NCBI RefSeq assembly: GCF_048773025.1
Contig: NC_133573.1
Span: 6,401,001-6,465,000 of the forward strand
Direction: 5' to 3'
Length of the DNA: 64,000 bases
Origin: Camelus bactrianus
Taxonomy: Eukaryota; Chordata; Mammalia; Artiodactyla; Camelidae
Shown here piece by piece: positions 10,126 to 23,589 of this stretch. The position numbers and the translations under genes were made by a program. The notes beneath the pieces were generated by a model. The model ran no database searches. It was not told where the DNA came from and saw only the letters and a program-made list of their open reading frames with translations. How positions within the stretch are numbered: the first letter of the stretch is position 1; each line of letters begins with the position of its first letter.

Positions 10126-10239
10126 GGAAGTTGTATCTAAAAGTCTTATTAGTTGCTTTTGTTTTAAATTTTATTGAAGAAAGCCAACATAGCTGTGGCA
10201 TAGATAAAATGCCACTTGGCTCTGACCTGTAAGTCTTTT

Positions 10240-10540
10240 TGCAGCTCTCTGCCTGGAAGGTCCTAGTTCCTGTCTTCTCAGGGGTTTTCTCTCCTTCAAA
10301 ATCCAACTCAAGCATCCCAAGCACTAGGAGACTTCCTGGTGCCCTCACATGCCATGAGTAAATCCCTTCTTCAGCTGTTCCACTGATACTCAGATTTTAT
10401 ATTGTATGTTTTGTTTATATGTTTTCCTTCTCAACCAGATAAAGAACTCACTGAGGTCATTTCTCTTCATCAACTTTGTACTCCCAACACAAGGCCTGAT
10501 ACACAGTAGGTGCTTAATAATGCTGTGCTGCAGTCTATCT
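10240..10540 (+). repeat. L2 3' end, sense
   Basis: CTCTCTGCCTGGAAGGTCC, CTCCTTCAAAATCCAACTC, GGAGACTTCCTGGTGCCC and the final AGGCCTGATACACAGTAGG are the end of the L2 second reading frame and its short 3' tail. Confidence 0.7.
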
Positions 10541-11164
10541 AAGAATGGATCATTAGAGACTGCCGTTACCACAAACCAGCCGCTGCAGGTAGACCTACAT
10601 AAATTATAAAATAATAATTAGGACAGGATAAGTAAGCATAGATTCTCTCCACAAATTCCTGAATAACAGAACTCTGAAGACACGATCTGGACTGTGATGG
10701 AGGTAGATAGAGGATATGTAAAAAGAGTGCTTCTTGATTTTAAGTTTAAAGTCATATTGTATTAGCAGTTACCTATTGGAGCTGCTTCCCACTGAAGCAT
10801 TTAGAAGGACCCAGAAGTAGGTGAAGATTTCTAAGTAGCCAGGTAGCTATCCTTCTCCTGCAAGCCCTCTGAAGCAGAGGTCAGTTTTCCTCCGTAGCCC
10901 ATCATCATCACCTCTATTCTCATACCCATCAGAAATGAAAATGTAATAAAATAATTGCTCCCTGGAGAGGGTGGCTTTTACAAATAAAATGCAAGAGGGA
11001 AGAACAGAGACAGAAAGAGCATATGGTGGAGTCTGTCATTTTCCATACACTTTATCTGTTCAGGATGCCAGATAACCAGGCAGTTGTGGTGAGAGCAACA
11101 CCCAGGTCAATGTTGCAGAGCTCAAACAGACCCTGGAAATCCAGTTAAACATTTGTTTAAGGTG
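10541..11164. other. non-repetitive sequence, no gene seen
   Basis: Unique-looking DNA without a recognised repeat or coding signal. Its last 50-100 bases may belong to the LTR that follows. Confidence 0.35.
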
Positions 11165-11280
11165 ATACCTGATGAGTCATGCCCTGGATATCCCAGAGGG
11201 TAGAGGTGGAAGCTTTGACTTACTTCTGACCAACATGGAAAAGATGATAAGATGGTACCCATTATTACCTTATAAGATTT

Positions 11281-11323
<43 letters not shown>

Positions 11324-11800
11324 CTGAGCAGACTGGACTAAGAGTAAGAGAGACTCTCTTGATGACCTTCAAGAAGCAAACTGCCATGTTTTGAACTATG
11401 TAGAAAGTCACATGGCAAGGAACTCTGAGTAGGGGCTGGAGTGAGGGTGGGGGTTACTAGGAGTAGGGGAGGTCTAGAGCCTAAATGAAGCTTCCAGTCT
11501 CTTGTCAGTAATAAGCAGGGCTCTCAGTCAAACAGCCCCAAGAAAATGGGCTTTGCTACATGCCTAAATGAACTTCGAAGTGGATTCTTTCCTATTCAAG
11601 CTTCCAGATGAGATTGAAGCCCAACCATCAACTTGATTGCAGCGTTGTGAGACCCTGAACAGAGGACCCAGTAAAGTCATGCCCCAAAATCATAAAAAAT
11701 TAAATCATGAAATAATAAGTGTATTGTTTCAAACCCCCAATTTGGTGGTAAGTTTTTACATAACAACAGAAAATAATCTGTCACAGTACATGTCAACCCA
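11165..11800 (+). repeat. old LTR, ERVL/MaLR-like, sense, with internal (TG)n
   Basis: CATGGCAAGGAACTCTGAG, GTGGATTCTTTCCTATTC, CTTCCAGATGAGATTGAAGC, TTGATTGCAGCGTTGTGAGA and a terminal region ending ATAATCTGTCAC match, in order, a widespread old mammalian LTR. A (TG)n run at 11285-11321 has grown where the family carries a pyrimidine-rich simple stretch. No internal part is present. The subfamily is uncertain. Confidence 0.55.
11285..11321. repeat. (TG)n microsatellite
   Basis: About 18 uninterrupted TG units. Likely length-polymorphic. Confidence 0.95.
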
Positions 11801-12224
11801 TCCTTAAGTCATAGATCTGAAAAGGAGAATGATTGGCACCCAAGTTGCTAAGGGGGGGATCAAGTACAATAACAGTCCTTTTCTAAGCACAGTACTGAGA
11901 ACCTAAAGCTCATTCTTCATTCTGTGGAAACAAAACAAATCATAAAACCCTTATCAGTCCTTTAGGAAATGATTCAGAACAAAGGAAAGTGACTGGGAAA
12001 AAAAGCAGACCTCTGGAAATAATCGTCTATAACATCAGGACAATAAAGCTCAAGCAACTTGTCAGCAACCCTAGATACAACTTAAAAACAAAATGGCCTC
12101 TATAAAATGGAGCAGAAATCAAGGCAGAGATAGGAAATCAGGGGAGACAGATAAAATAAAGGATTGCAGGGAAAGCAAGCATGCAAACACATTAATAACA
12201 GCCATGACTGAGCTGCAATAAGCA
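11801..12224. other. non-repetitive sequence, no gene seen
   Basis: A-rich unique-looking DNA with no supported feature. Confidence 0.35.
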
Positions 12225-12490
12225 GAACAAACCCTTCCATTTAGCACATATTTATCGAGTATCTTCTATATATTAGGTGCTAGGAAAACACACAGAATAA
12301 AACTGAGAAGGGCACTGTATTTCTAAAGTGGAAGATAGACGATGAGCAATTAAGTCAATAAATGAAATAATGACAGTTGTGTTTATAAAGAAAAATATGA
12401 AAAAGGAGCTACTTTCAGTAGGCTGTTCAGGGAGGAGTTATTTAAAGATGAAAGAAGCCATTCATGCAAAGGGCCTGGAAAAGAAGGGAA
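12225..12490 (-). repeat. L2-like 3' end, antisense
   Basis: TTTATCGAGTATCTTCTATA followed by TTAGGTGCTAGGAAAACAC is the reversed L2 tail (cacatagtaggcgctcaataaat type). A less certain continuation (TTCAGGGAGGAGTTATTTAA, GCAAAGGGCCTGGAAAAG) runs to about 12490. Confidence 0.5.
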
Positions 12491-12499
12491 GAAACAGAT

Positions 12500-14560
12500 G
12501 ATCAAACAATAGTGGTTGGATCTTCAATATAATACTGTCAATAATTGATAGAACATCTGGTAGAAGAAAAACAAGGAAGCAGAAGACTTGAACAACACAA
12601 TAAACCAACTACATCTAAGAGACGTTCCACTCAACAATAGTACTATACACGTTCTTCTCACGTGCACATGGAACATTCTCTAGGGTGGACCATATGTTAG
12701 TCCTAAGTAGACCTCAGCCAGTTCAAAGAAATTGAAATTGTACAAAGTATTTCTCCAGACACAATGGAATAAATGTGGAAATCCATAACAGAAGGAAACT
12801 TCAGAAATTCCCAAATATCTGGAAATTAAGTAGCACATTCTTAAATAACCAGTGGACCAATGAGAAAATCTCAAAGGAAATTAGAAAGTAATTTGAGATA
12901 AATGAAAATGAAAACACAACATACAAAAACTTATAGGATATAGTTAAACAGTGCTTATGGAAAATTTATAGTTGTAAACACTATTAATAAAAAAGGAGAG
13001 AGATTTCAGATGAATGACCTAACTTTCTACCTTAAGAGACTGAAAAAAGAAGAGCAAACTAAACCAAAGTGAACATGAAAAAAGAAATATGATAGAATAG
13101 GCATAAAGGAAGTAGGGAATAAACAATAGAGAAAAATTAATAATATCAAAAGTTGGTTTTTTGCTCAACAATATTGACAAAACTTTAGCTAGATTGACCA
13201 AGAAAAAGGAAAAAGACTCAGATTACCAAAATCAGGAAATGAAAGAAAGTCATAACTTCCAACTTTACAGAAATAAAAGGAATTAGAAGGAAATATTATA
13301 AACATTATTACTAACACGTTAGATAACCTAATGAAATAGACAAATTCCTAGAAAGACACAAATGACCAGAACTGATTCAACAAAACCAAAAAATATCTAA
13401 ATAGACCAAAGTGAGTTAAAGATTAAATTAGTAATTTTTAAAGTTTCTAGAAGAAAGCCTAGGACATATAGTTTTACAATCTTGACTTGATTCTAAAATC
13501 AGGCAAAGATATCACAAGATCAATGTCCTTTATAAATATAGTCACAAAAATCCACAGCAAAAATCTGAGCAAACCAAATCCAGCAATACATAAAGGATTA
13601 TACATTATGACCAACTAGGTTATCCAAGGAAGGTAAAAGTAGTTTAACATTGAAAAAAATCAATGTAATACAACATATTAATAAAAAAGACAAAAACACA
13701 TGATCATCTCAACAGATGAAGTGAAGTATTTGACAAAATACACATTCATGTTAAAAACTAGGAATAGAAGAAAACTTACTAAGCTTTAAACAGAGCATAT
13801 ACAAAAACCTACAGATTATATCACATGTAATGGGGATTGATTAAATTATTTTCCTCTAAGATCAAGGAGAGAAACAACACGATAAAAATGTCTGCTCTCT
13901 TTACTTCTATTCAACGTTGTACTGGAAATCCTAGCCAGAACAGTTAGGAAAGAAAAAGAAATCAAAGGCATCCAGATTACAAATAAAGACATAAAAATAT
14001 CTCTATTCTCAGATGACTTGTTGTTATATGTAACAAATTCTAAGAAATCCAAATGTGTGCATGCACACACACACTATTAGAACTAAAGAAAACAATTCCT
14101 TATTACATTATCATAAAAATATTTGAATAGTTAAGAATAAATTTAGCCATATAAGTTTGACTTATACACTGAAAACTACTAAACATTGTTAAAAAGAAAC
14201 CAAAGATAAACTTAAATAAATGGAAATATACATGGATGCATCTTGAAAATGTTATGGTAAGTAAAAGTAGCCAGTCACAAGAATACATACTCCATGGTTC
14301 CATTTATATAAAATATCCAGAATAGGCAAATTATAGAGACAAAAAAGTTTACTAGGGTTGTCGGAGGCTGGAGAGTGGGGTGATCATGAGTAACTGCTAA
14401 TCGATATAGTTTCTTTTTGGGGTAATGAAAATGTTCTAAAATTAAACAATGTCATAGTTCTACAATTTATATAAGTATACTAAAGAACATTGAATTGTAC
14501 ACTTTAGAACAGGTTAATTTTATAATTGAATGATGTCAATAAAGTTATTATTTTAAAATG
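12500..14560 (+). repeat. ancient L1 copy, 5'-truncated, sense
   Basis: The copy enters the reverse-transcriptase/endonuclease frame (ORF2) at GTCAATAATTGATAGAAC. It follows the consensus through CACATGGAACATTCTCTAGG, ATCTGGAAATTAAGTAGCAC, AACTAGGAATAGAAGAAAAC and ATTCAACGTTGTACTGGAAA. Near 14220 it jumps from mid-ORF2 to the 3' untranslated region (GTTCCATTTATATAAAATAT, GAACAGGTTAATTTTATAAT), so much of the ORF2 C-terminus is missing. Stops are frequent in all frames. It is an old L1M-type element with no poly-A left. Confidence 0.85.
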
Positions 14561-14639
14561 TGCTATGGAGTTTGTTTGTTTGTTTTAAGATGTAGAAGCT
14601 GTATTAGATCAAAATTTATTTCACTAAAGCTAATATTTC

Positions 14640-17600
14640 CAGGCACAAAATTGTGATTTCATTGTGTCAATTCATCAAGAGGACCTAACATGCCTAAATG
14701 ATGAAGTTCTGTCTTAGTCTGTTGGGCTGCTGTAACAAAATGCCATGGACTGGGTAGCTTACAAACAACAGGAATTTCTTTCTCATACTGTTCTGGAGGC
14801 TAGAAGCCCAAGATAAAGGCAGCGGTAGATTTATTGCCTGTGAGAACCTACTTCCTGGTTCATAGACAGCCATCTTTTTGTGTGTGTGTTTACATGGCAG
14901 AAGTGTCAAAACACCTCTCTGGGATATCTTTCATAAGGGCACTAATCCCACTCATAAGAGCTCTGCTCTCATGATCTAGTCACCTCCCAAGGGCCCCATC
15001 TTCAGATACCATCACACTGGGGATTAGATTTCAACATATTAATCTGGGGGGGGACAAACATTCAGACCATAGCACATACTTAAAAAAAGATCTGCAGGAT
15101 ACATGAAGAAAACCTGATAGCACTCCAAAGAAAAACAGACACATTTACAGCTATTGTCAGAAATCCCAGTACCATCTCAATAATTTATAAAGCAAGTAAA
15201 TAAAACATCAGTAATATTATTGAAGATTTGAATAACACAATTAACCAACTAGGTCCCACTGATATTTACAGAGCACTCCACCTCAAGAACACAGAATACG
15301 CATTCTTTTCAGACACACATGGAACAGTTACCAAGATATACCATACTCTGCAACATAAAACAAATTTCAATAAATTTTAAAAGATTTAAATCACAGAGAG
15401 TATGTTCTCTGGCCAAAAATGTAATTAACTTAGAAATCAATAAGATAAAGATCTCTGGACTATCCCCACATGTTTAGGGAATAAATAACATACTTCTAAA
15501 TAACATATGGGTCAAAAAAATCCAAAAGGAAATAAGAGAATGTTTTTGAACTGAGTGAAAATTAAAACACAATGTATACTAATCTGTGAGTTGTCTTCAT
15601 GCATTACTTGCAGTTAAATTTACCATGCTAAATGCCTAATTTAGACAAGATGAACGATCTCAATCAGTGACCCAGCCTCCACCTTAAGAAACTAGACAAC
15701 GAAGAGCAAACAGAAAAATAATGAAATAATACTGATTAGAAAAGAAATCAATGAAATTGAAAATACAGAGGCAATAGAGAAGCTATGAAGTCAATTGCTG
15801 GTTATTTAGAAAATCAATAAATTGGTAAAACTCTCACCATACTAATCAGCAAAAAGAAAAAGAAAGTTACAAGTTACTAAAATCAGGATTGAGAGAAATG
15901 ACACTTCTACAGATTATGCAGTCATCAAAAAGATAATGCATGCTAGAAAAGTGCTTCATGTCAAAAAATTTGGCAAGTTAGATAAAATGGAAATTTCCTT
16001 TGAAGACATAAATGATCAAAGTTCACTCAAGAAGAAATAGATTAATCTGAATAATTTGGTATATATTAAATTAATTATTATAATTATAAATATTCTCATA
16101 AGATATACTATAGATATCTTCATCTGTGAATTCTATCAAACATTAAAGAAAGAAGGAATACCAATTCTAGAAAAGTTCTTCTGGAAAACTAAAGAAGTGG
16201 AAATTATTCTGTGAGGCCAGAATCATCCTGCTATCAAAATATAACAGAAACTTTACAAGAAAACTATAGAATATCCCATATTAACATAGATGCAAATATT
16301 CTAAACAAAATTTTAGCAAAATTACTGTAACAATGTATTAAAAGGATAATATATCAAGACCAACTGAGATTTATCCTTGGAATGCAAATTTGGTTTACAT
16401 TAAAAAAATCAGTCTAGGTAACTTACCATATTAATAAGTAAAAATGAAACATTGTGTAATTAACTCAATAGAAACAGAAAAGCATTTGACAAAATTGGAC
16501 ATGCAGACCTGTCTATGAGCCCAAAAAGCTAATACAACTATGTTATGAGTTTAGCAAATTTCTAGGATGTAAGATTAATGAAAAAATCAGTTACAGGTCT
16601 ACATTCCAACAATGAAAAACAAGAAATTTGAACTTAAAAAAAAACAGCATTTACAATATGAAAATATGAAATATAATGAGATAAATCTGGCAAAAGATAT
16701 ACAAGATCTGTGCACTGAAATTTATAAAATAATGCTGGGAGAAATTAAAGACCTAAATAAATGGAAAGAAGCAAACATATTCATAGTTCAGTAGGCTCAG
16801 TATTATTAAGTAGTCAGTTCTCCCCAAATAGTTCTATAGAATAAATGCAAATCCAATCAAACCTCAAGACAATTTATTTTACAATAATTATAATATATAA
16901 ATATAAATATAAATATATATATATATACAAACTGATTCTAAAATCTACATGGAATTGCAGCAGATCTAGAATAGCCCAAACCACTTCATAAAAGAACAAA
17001 GTTGGAGGACTAACACTATCTGGTTCCAAATTTTATTATGATGCTACAGTAATGTAGAAAGTGCAATTTTGGTGTCAGAATAGGTAAACAGGTCATGATG
17101 TAAAATAGAGTCCAGAAATATACAGACACATATGCAGCCAACTGATTTTGACAGATACACAAATGCAATTTATTGGAGATACAACAGTCTTTTCAAAATA
17201 TGGGGCTGAAACAATTTGATGTCCATTTACAAATAAATAATACATTTTGATCTATATCTTACAGCATGTACAACAGTGAACTCAGAATGGATCATAAATA
17301 GAGCTATAAGATGTGTAGGAAAAAACAAGGGAGAAAATATTTGTGATTTTAGGTTAGGTGCAGATTTCTTTGATATATGTCAAAAGAATGACCTATAAAG
17401 GTAAAAATTTGATAAACTTAATTTCATCTAAATTAATAAACTAGGTCCTTTTGAACAAAACAGGGGAATGAAAGACAAGTCCCAGATTAGGGAAAAAAAT
17501 ATTTGCAAACCACATACTGATAAAGACTTGTACCCAGAATATATAAAGACTTTTTAAAACTTTATAATAAGAAAACAACCACATTTCTTAAAGAAACCAC

Positions 17601-18415
17601 ATCATATCTGAAAAGATATACAGATAACAAGATAAGAGATGTGGCTCACTGTCAGTAGTCATTAGACAGATGGAAATTGAAACTATAGTAAGAAACCACT
17701 TCTATACCTAGTAGACTGGCTAAAATTAAGGAGATTGTCCATTTCAAGTTTTGGCAATGATGTGGAGGACTGGAACTCTGCTACAACACCGATGAGAAGA
17801 CAACATGGTAGAATCACTTTGGAGAAACAGTTTGGCGAGTTCTTCAAACGTCAAACATTGATTTACCATTTGATTTAACAATTTTGCTTCCTTGATATTT
17901 TCCTGAGATAAATTAAATATGTGTCTGTACAAAGACCTGGAGCAATAGCCAAAAACTGGCAACAACTCAAACATTCATCAACAGATAAACAGATAAATGT
18001 GGTATGTCCATAAAATGGAGTACTACTGAGTAAGAAAACAAAATGAACAATTGGTACGCACAGCATGGATTAATCAAAAAAAAATTTATGCTGAGTGAAT
18101 GAAATGAGACAAAAAAATAGTTCCTACTATACAATTTCACTTATATAAAATTCTAGAAAATATGGAATAATCTGCAGTAACAAAATAAACTGATGTTTGC
18201 ATGGGGGATAGAGATGTGGGAGAGGCGAGAACAGAGGGATTTCAAAGAAGCATGAGCAATCTTTTGGAAGTGATGGATATGTTCATTGTCTTTAGAGTGC
18301 AGTGGTTTCACAAATGTATATGTAGGTCAAAAATTAACAAACGATACACCTTAAATAGGTGTAATTTATTGTTTGTCAGTTACTTCTCAATAAAGCTGCT
18401 TAAACAACACAAGAA
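14640..18415 (+). repeat. second ancient L1 copy, sense, split by an LTR
   Basis: ORF2 starts at about 14665 (GTGTCAATTCATCAAGAGG), is interrupted at 14710-15076 by an LTR, and resumes with GGATACATGAAGAAAACCTG. It continues collinearly through CAGCCTCCACCTTAAGAAAC, ACCAACTGAGATTTATCC, AACAAAGTTGGAGGACTAAC, CAGTCTTTTCAAAATATGG and GGAAGCAAACATATTC. The 3' untranslated region (ATGGAGTACTACTGAGTAAG) follows, and it ends near CTCAATAAAGCTGCTTAAAC. A remnant open frame at 16612-16794 (NEINLAKDIQDL, LNKWKEA) matches the late ORF2 protein. The frame is broken many times. The copy is longer than its left neighbour and covers the region that neighbour lacks. Confidence 0.88.
14710..15076 (-). repeat. 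old ERVL-MaLR solo LTR (MLT1/MST-type) inserted in L1
   Basis: The plus strand runs TGTCTTAGTCTGTTGGGCTG to ACCATAGCACA. On the minus strand this gives an LTR with TG and CA ends. Inner words are GACTGGGTAGCTTACAAAC, GTTCTGGAGGCTAGAAGCC and GGGCACTAATCCCACTCA. It is a solo LTR of about 370 bases with no internal region. It interrupts the second L1, so it is younger than that L1. No clear 5-bp target duplication could be seen. Confidence 0.8.
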
Positions 18416-21400
18416 TTAAAAATAAATATATAAAATAATTCTTCCCTATTAGAAACAATCTCTGCTTTGTAAGAGCTCTTAACATGATATGATGTGAAAA
18501 ATATTATGGGTAGGCTATAAACATCAAGTAAAGATTCAAAATATATCAGCTAAAATATTCATGTGAGATTGCAGGTGAACTATTTGCTTGTCTTTAATTT
18601 TAGAAAATACAATTTATCGACATTGAAAATCAGTAACTTTCCTAATATAAAAAATACAGTATTATACCACTCCTTCTGCCTCAGACAATAAACTCATGGG
18701 ATTTTGTTTTCAACCATGGAAGCTTTTCACTCCCATAAGGCCATGGAAGGTGAAGATAGTTTTAGGAAGATAAATGATGTGCTCAACCCATAATTGAGAG
18801 ACATTTTGGTACGGTATTCCTGATTCTCTGAACTTGAAGCCCTGTCTTGTCTATTGCATTCTTAACATGTTATAGAGAGGCAGCATAACTTGACTCAGTC
18901 AGTGGGTAGCTGGGGCTATCTGATAAATCCTAATTTCCCCAAATTGAATGTGATAAAAGATGCAAGGAAAGCCAGATGGTGACAAAGCAGTGCAGCTGGG
19001 GTAAAAAACAAAAAATTAAACAAACAAACAAAATCACTCCCTTTCTGCTTTCCTCTATAATTCAGACAAATTTGGTATCTTATAAAAAACTCAGACTGCA
19101 GAAAAAGATTTGGCTTCCATGGGAACTGCTCCAGCCCGGCTGCACGACTATAGGCACATCATTTCACCCGTCAGAGCTCTGATTCTCTTGTGAGATGTGG
19201 CCACCAACACTCTATTGCAAAGATCAGATGTGGTAGCATCCACAAAAGCACTGTTTATCCTGTAAGACCTAGGACAAGTTCGTTTACCACGTACCCACTC
19301 TTCTCTAGCAAGCCAGAGCTGAACCTTTCACCATGATGGGGGCAATAGATTGCAGGAGCAGAGAAGGCAAATACAGACACGTTACTCCTATTGGGAACCC
19401 CAGGTCAGCATTCCTGGCATCCTTTCCTCCCCATCTGACCGTGAACACCTGCATCCCTCTTGCCTCTCGACCACGTTTGGTTTGTTCTCCTTGATGTGCT
19501 CCTATGATACCAGCTGTTTGAAAAAGACACTTCAGGGTCACAGCTTCCAATGCCAAAAGAAGCACTGATTTTTAACCATGAAGTAGAGTTTGATAGGGAA
19601 ACACTGCATAAAGAGAGAACAGTGTGATGAGTTGTGTCCTCTTAAAAAAAAAAAAATCTTCTTCCAATGTTTATTAATCCTGTTTCTCTCCACTTTGATC
19701 TTGGGGTGATACAGAAGAGAGATGGGGGTTAATAAATGACTCTGGTGCTTTTAATCCTTCTATGGCCAATAATAAGGGAGCTGTGGTTCTATGTAAGATG
19801 TTGTCTGTAGGGTTTAATCCACCAGTGACAGAGAAAGCTCCATTAATCTGTATATCCTTTTTGTTAGTGATGAAAGCCTTAAAACTGAAAATCAAATCAA
19901 TTGTTTGTAGTTAAAGAATCCTCTCCCTGCTCTTCCAGAGGGCGGGTCAGTCTGTTTCTCTATTATCAAAGCCCCTGTCTCTCTTTCTCCAAGCCAGTGA
20001 CTTGCCCATAAATTAATATGGGACTGAAACCTGACCTGCTCATGGAATAGAAGCTGAGAGAAAATGGGCTTGTTTCTGCAACCTCTGAAATACATTCTTT
20101 AGGCAAATCACCCATTCCAAGCAAAGCAAGGCTGTCTCTGCTGTGAATATTTCCTTTTGCTTTTTCTCAAACAATTGCGATTCACACACACACACAAAAA
20201 ATCACATTGAGATATTTTTTGGGGGGGGGTGGTATTTATAAACATCACAACAGCTTCTAAACAGGAAGAATGACAAAAAAAATCAGACTTTCAGAAATGT
20301 GTTGGTTTTTATTCTGTGAGTATAAAAATACTATCACGCATAGCTCTAAAGAGTGAACATGTATTTTGTGCATATGCTATACATAGAGGAAAATGTTCTG
20401 CATTTCTTATTTTTCCTCCCAATCTCCAGGCAATGTGTCCAAGCGCAGTCAGCATTCTGGATCTAGGAGAGGAAAGAACAGCATTGCACAAGTGCATCCT
20501 GAATCCTAACGAGAAGCAAAGGGGTTGTGTGTTTCAGACCTATCCTACATCCCTTCTCAGAAGGAAGATCTCCACCTCAGTGTGCAATTAACAAGGTCTT
20601 TCACAAGCCTGTCTCACTGGCTCAGGTGTGGTGACTCCAGCCCACACTCAGTTCATGGTTCCTTGTCGTTCCCCTCTATGGGCGAAACCTTACCTGTGGC
20701 AAAAGAAAGGATGGAAATTTGGTTTTAACAGAAATATAAATAAAGCAATGTAGTCTTTAATTGGACTCCTCTAAGGAGGCTTCAATCAGAGGGAGTATCT
20801 GGCATGCTGGGGCATTGCTATATTTCCACACTATTTTTTTTGTTAGTTAGACTGACACTTAAAAAGTGTCCATAAAGGCCAAAGTCCCCGGGTATAAACT
20901 GAGTGGCTTATAATCCAGGGACCCATGATTGAAGGTGTATCTCCAGCCCAGTTTTAAAACTCCAGTATAAAAATTATTTCATTTCTAATTTACTATTTAT
21001 AGACCAAGATAATTAAAAGTTAAGCCAAATATAACCATCTCTAGAGTATGTCTCTGTTAGTGGCTGTTATGCTGGGGAAAGAAAGGAAATCAATTGCTCG
21101 CTATATGGTGACCCTTAAAGAAAGGGATGGTGTATTATTATGGATGATGTACCATCCTCATGACCCTGTGAGATGCTTTTCATATGACAAAATAGAGGGG
21201 GAAAAACTGGTCTTATAGTACAACAAGATCTGGGGACAACACAGGATTCAGTGTCTGAGGGTTACTGCAATAGAGAATATTTTACAAGAACCACTGACTG
21301 TACTGGCTATTTTCCCCATTCATATAGTGTATGAAGACATGTTCTTCCCACCTTAAAGAGAATTAACTTTTGCCTAAGAAGGGCAAAAATTCTCTACAGC

Positions 21401-23204
21401 ACTAACATGGGAAAAAAATGTTAAAAGCTTAACATTTCTATTCAAGGCAGAAAGCAGCGCCCTTTAACTTTTTCATTTTTTTTGGTTTTGACTTGTCTTT
21501 TTTCACTTCTTATATAGATCAATAGCACCATTAGCACTCTGTAGATCACATTTTAAAATACACCGCTACTTTTCTTCATTTGGTATTTAAGATGGCACCA
21601 TTTGTGAATTGATGTTAAACTGCTGAGATTCACAATTTAAGATGAAATTTATGTTAGGGTGATGCCAATGTGATGTACACTGCAGAGTCATCCTGGAGAA
21701 GGGATCCCACAAATAAAATTCTCAGAGGAATAATCTGAAGTAGAAACTCTGCTTAAAAACACCACTTTTTAAATGCAGTTCAAAGTCAAAAGGCCTTTTC
21801 CGTAACATTGGTCAGATACCCATGATGAACAGGGAAAGCTAGGAAATATTTAAGTTTAGAGAAATATAAATATGTTTCTAAAATATATGAAGGTGGCACT
21901 GTAAGGTAAAGAATCTGATTCTGGGGAACACAGCTGTAAAGACTTTTACTGGAATTTTCCAAGAGTTAAAGGATGTTTTCTTCTTATGCTATCTCGGAGC
22001 ATAAGGAGACTTTGTAAAACAGAGTTCTAGGGGGGAAATGTTTTTATCACTCAGAATCAATTGAAAATGAGTTAAATGAATGATTTCTTCTTTAGAAGTG
22101 GGGCAAAATGTCATAGCCTTGGAGATATTAGTACAGATGAGCATTTTCAGGACCCTTAGTATGTGTTCGGATGCCTTTAAAGAAGGGAAACGCATGATGG
22201 GTTATGGCTCTTGCGCTGTTACTTACAACTGCGTACAATTAAGAGAAGTAAGCTGTATTCTGTTTTTTCTATCCACTAGGAACATAACGTGTCCACCCCT
22301 AGGAATGGTGATGTGGAGTGTAATTCACCATCCATAAGACCGTTATCGTAGGTTTGCCTGAATTCAGCAAATTCCAAACATGATGAGCATGCCTGCCCAC
22401 AAAGGGAGAAGAGACATTTCTGAGCGGGTTCCTTGCCTATTGATAAGAGTCTTCTGTCACAGCCAGCCAACTCCATTCATGAGTTCAGGGAGGACCTCTA
22501 AGCCGACAAGCTCTTCTTCAAAACTTAAAAGACTTTACCACAGTCAACGCTCTCAGAATGCGACCTGTTATTTGTGGAGACCAGATGCCCTAGGTTAACA
22601 TCATGAGCTGCAACAGCAATTCATTATCAAGCTCTGGGCACCAGAAAAGAAATCAGCAAATGAATGATTTGCCAGGATGACTTAAGGCCTGACATTTAGA
22701 AGTTCCTGTTTCCATTGCTCTTTGGATGTGGCTCTTGGCTCTTCCTCTTCTAGAAGAACGCTCTCACATATTCCATCTCAAACTACTTACAGATGGCACT
22801 GCACAAAGCCAAAGCTAAAAGATGTTCTATTCAAGATAGCAATTGCTTCCGGGTGATGGACCATTTCTTAAGGACTATCTAGCATGGTCCTTAAAAAGAT
22901 GATACTGTTTGTGTGCAGGCAAAGGATCTCAGTTCCCAGATGGTGAATGACAGCTGTGTCTTCATGATGGAAATATGTGAACAACAGCTGTAAAGCCACC
23001 GAAATATATAGATATTTGGACTTCCCTAATGATGAAATGGTCCAGAAAATCAATATTTTTTCACAGTTACACCTTATAATAAATAAGCCCAAATTGAATC
23101 AAAATTTAATCTACAGAAGCTAATGAACCAAAAAAAAAAAAAAAAATTTGTAGCAGGTATTTGGGTACAGAAAAGTCTACCAGCATGGGGATGTCTTCAT
23201 ATCT
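18416..23204. other. long mostly non-repetitive stretch, no gene seen
   Basis: Nearly 4.8 kb with few recognisable repeats. It holds a short AAAC run near 19015-19030, an A-run near 19645, a CA run near 20185-20197, a G-run near 20221 and an A-run near 23131-23147. No exon with flanking splice sites could be supported. The block at about 19680-20110 has the look of conserved non-coding DNA and is treated separately. Confidence 0.45.
19680..20110. other. candidate conserved non-coding block
   Basis: This non-repetitive block contains several AT-core words of the homeodomain type (GTTTATTAATCC, CCATTAATCTG). It also has an interrupted palindrome at 20005-20022 with 6-bp arms, CCCATA and TATGGG, around AATTAA. 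Conservation itself cannot be seen from one sequence, so this is inference from texture only. Confidence 0.25.
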
Positions 23205-23395
23205 TACCTCAGAGAATGCCAGAGTGAGGAAGCCTGAGAGGTTATATATCTGAGTCCTTCCATTTCTGAAGCCGGGACTGAAGTCCTTCTATTACTCCCT
23301 GTGACAGAGCTGGTCCACAGCTGGGCTGGGACTAGAACCCAGACCTTCTGACAGTCCCTGTGAATCCCATGCTTCACTCTGCTACCTCCAGGGTG
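23205..23395 (-). repeat. MIR, antisense
   Basis: CAGCTGGGCTGGGACTAGAA and CCCAGACCTTCTGACAGTCC is the reversed MIR left part, preceded by a diverged core. Confidence 0.65.
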
Positions 23396-23589
23396 AGTGT
23401 GATACTTAGCAACTGTCCAAGCAACTATGCTCCAGTGTTATTCTGAAAACCCCCAGGCAACATGTGTTTAAAGGCCATGTCTGCACTATCTAACACTGAC
23501 TCCCCAGGCCTTAGCATAGGGAAGGGCAGCCAATCAATGAAGCTTTAGTCAAATGGAGTTGAATTGAACCTTGGAGAACAGCTTCAACA

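Noticed and set aside
16612-16794. 60-codon plus-strand open frame as an independent gene
   Set aside because: Its residues match the late ORF2 protein of the surrounding L1 copy.
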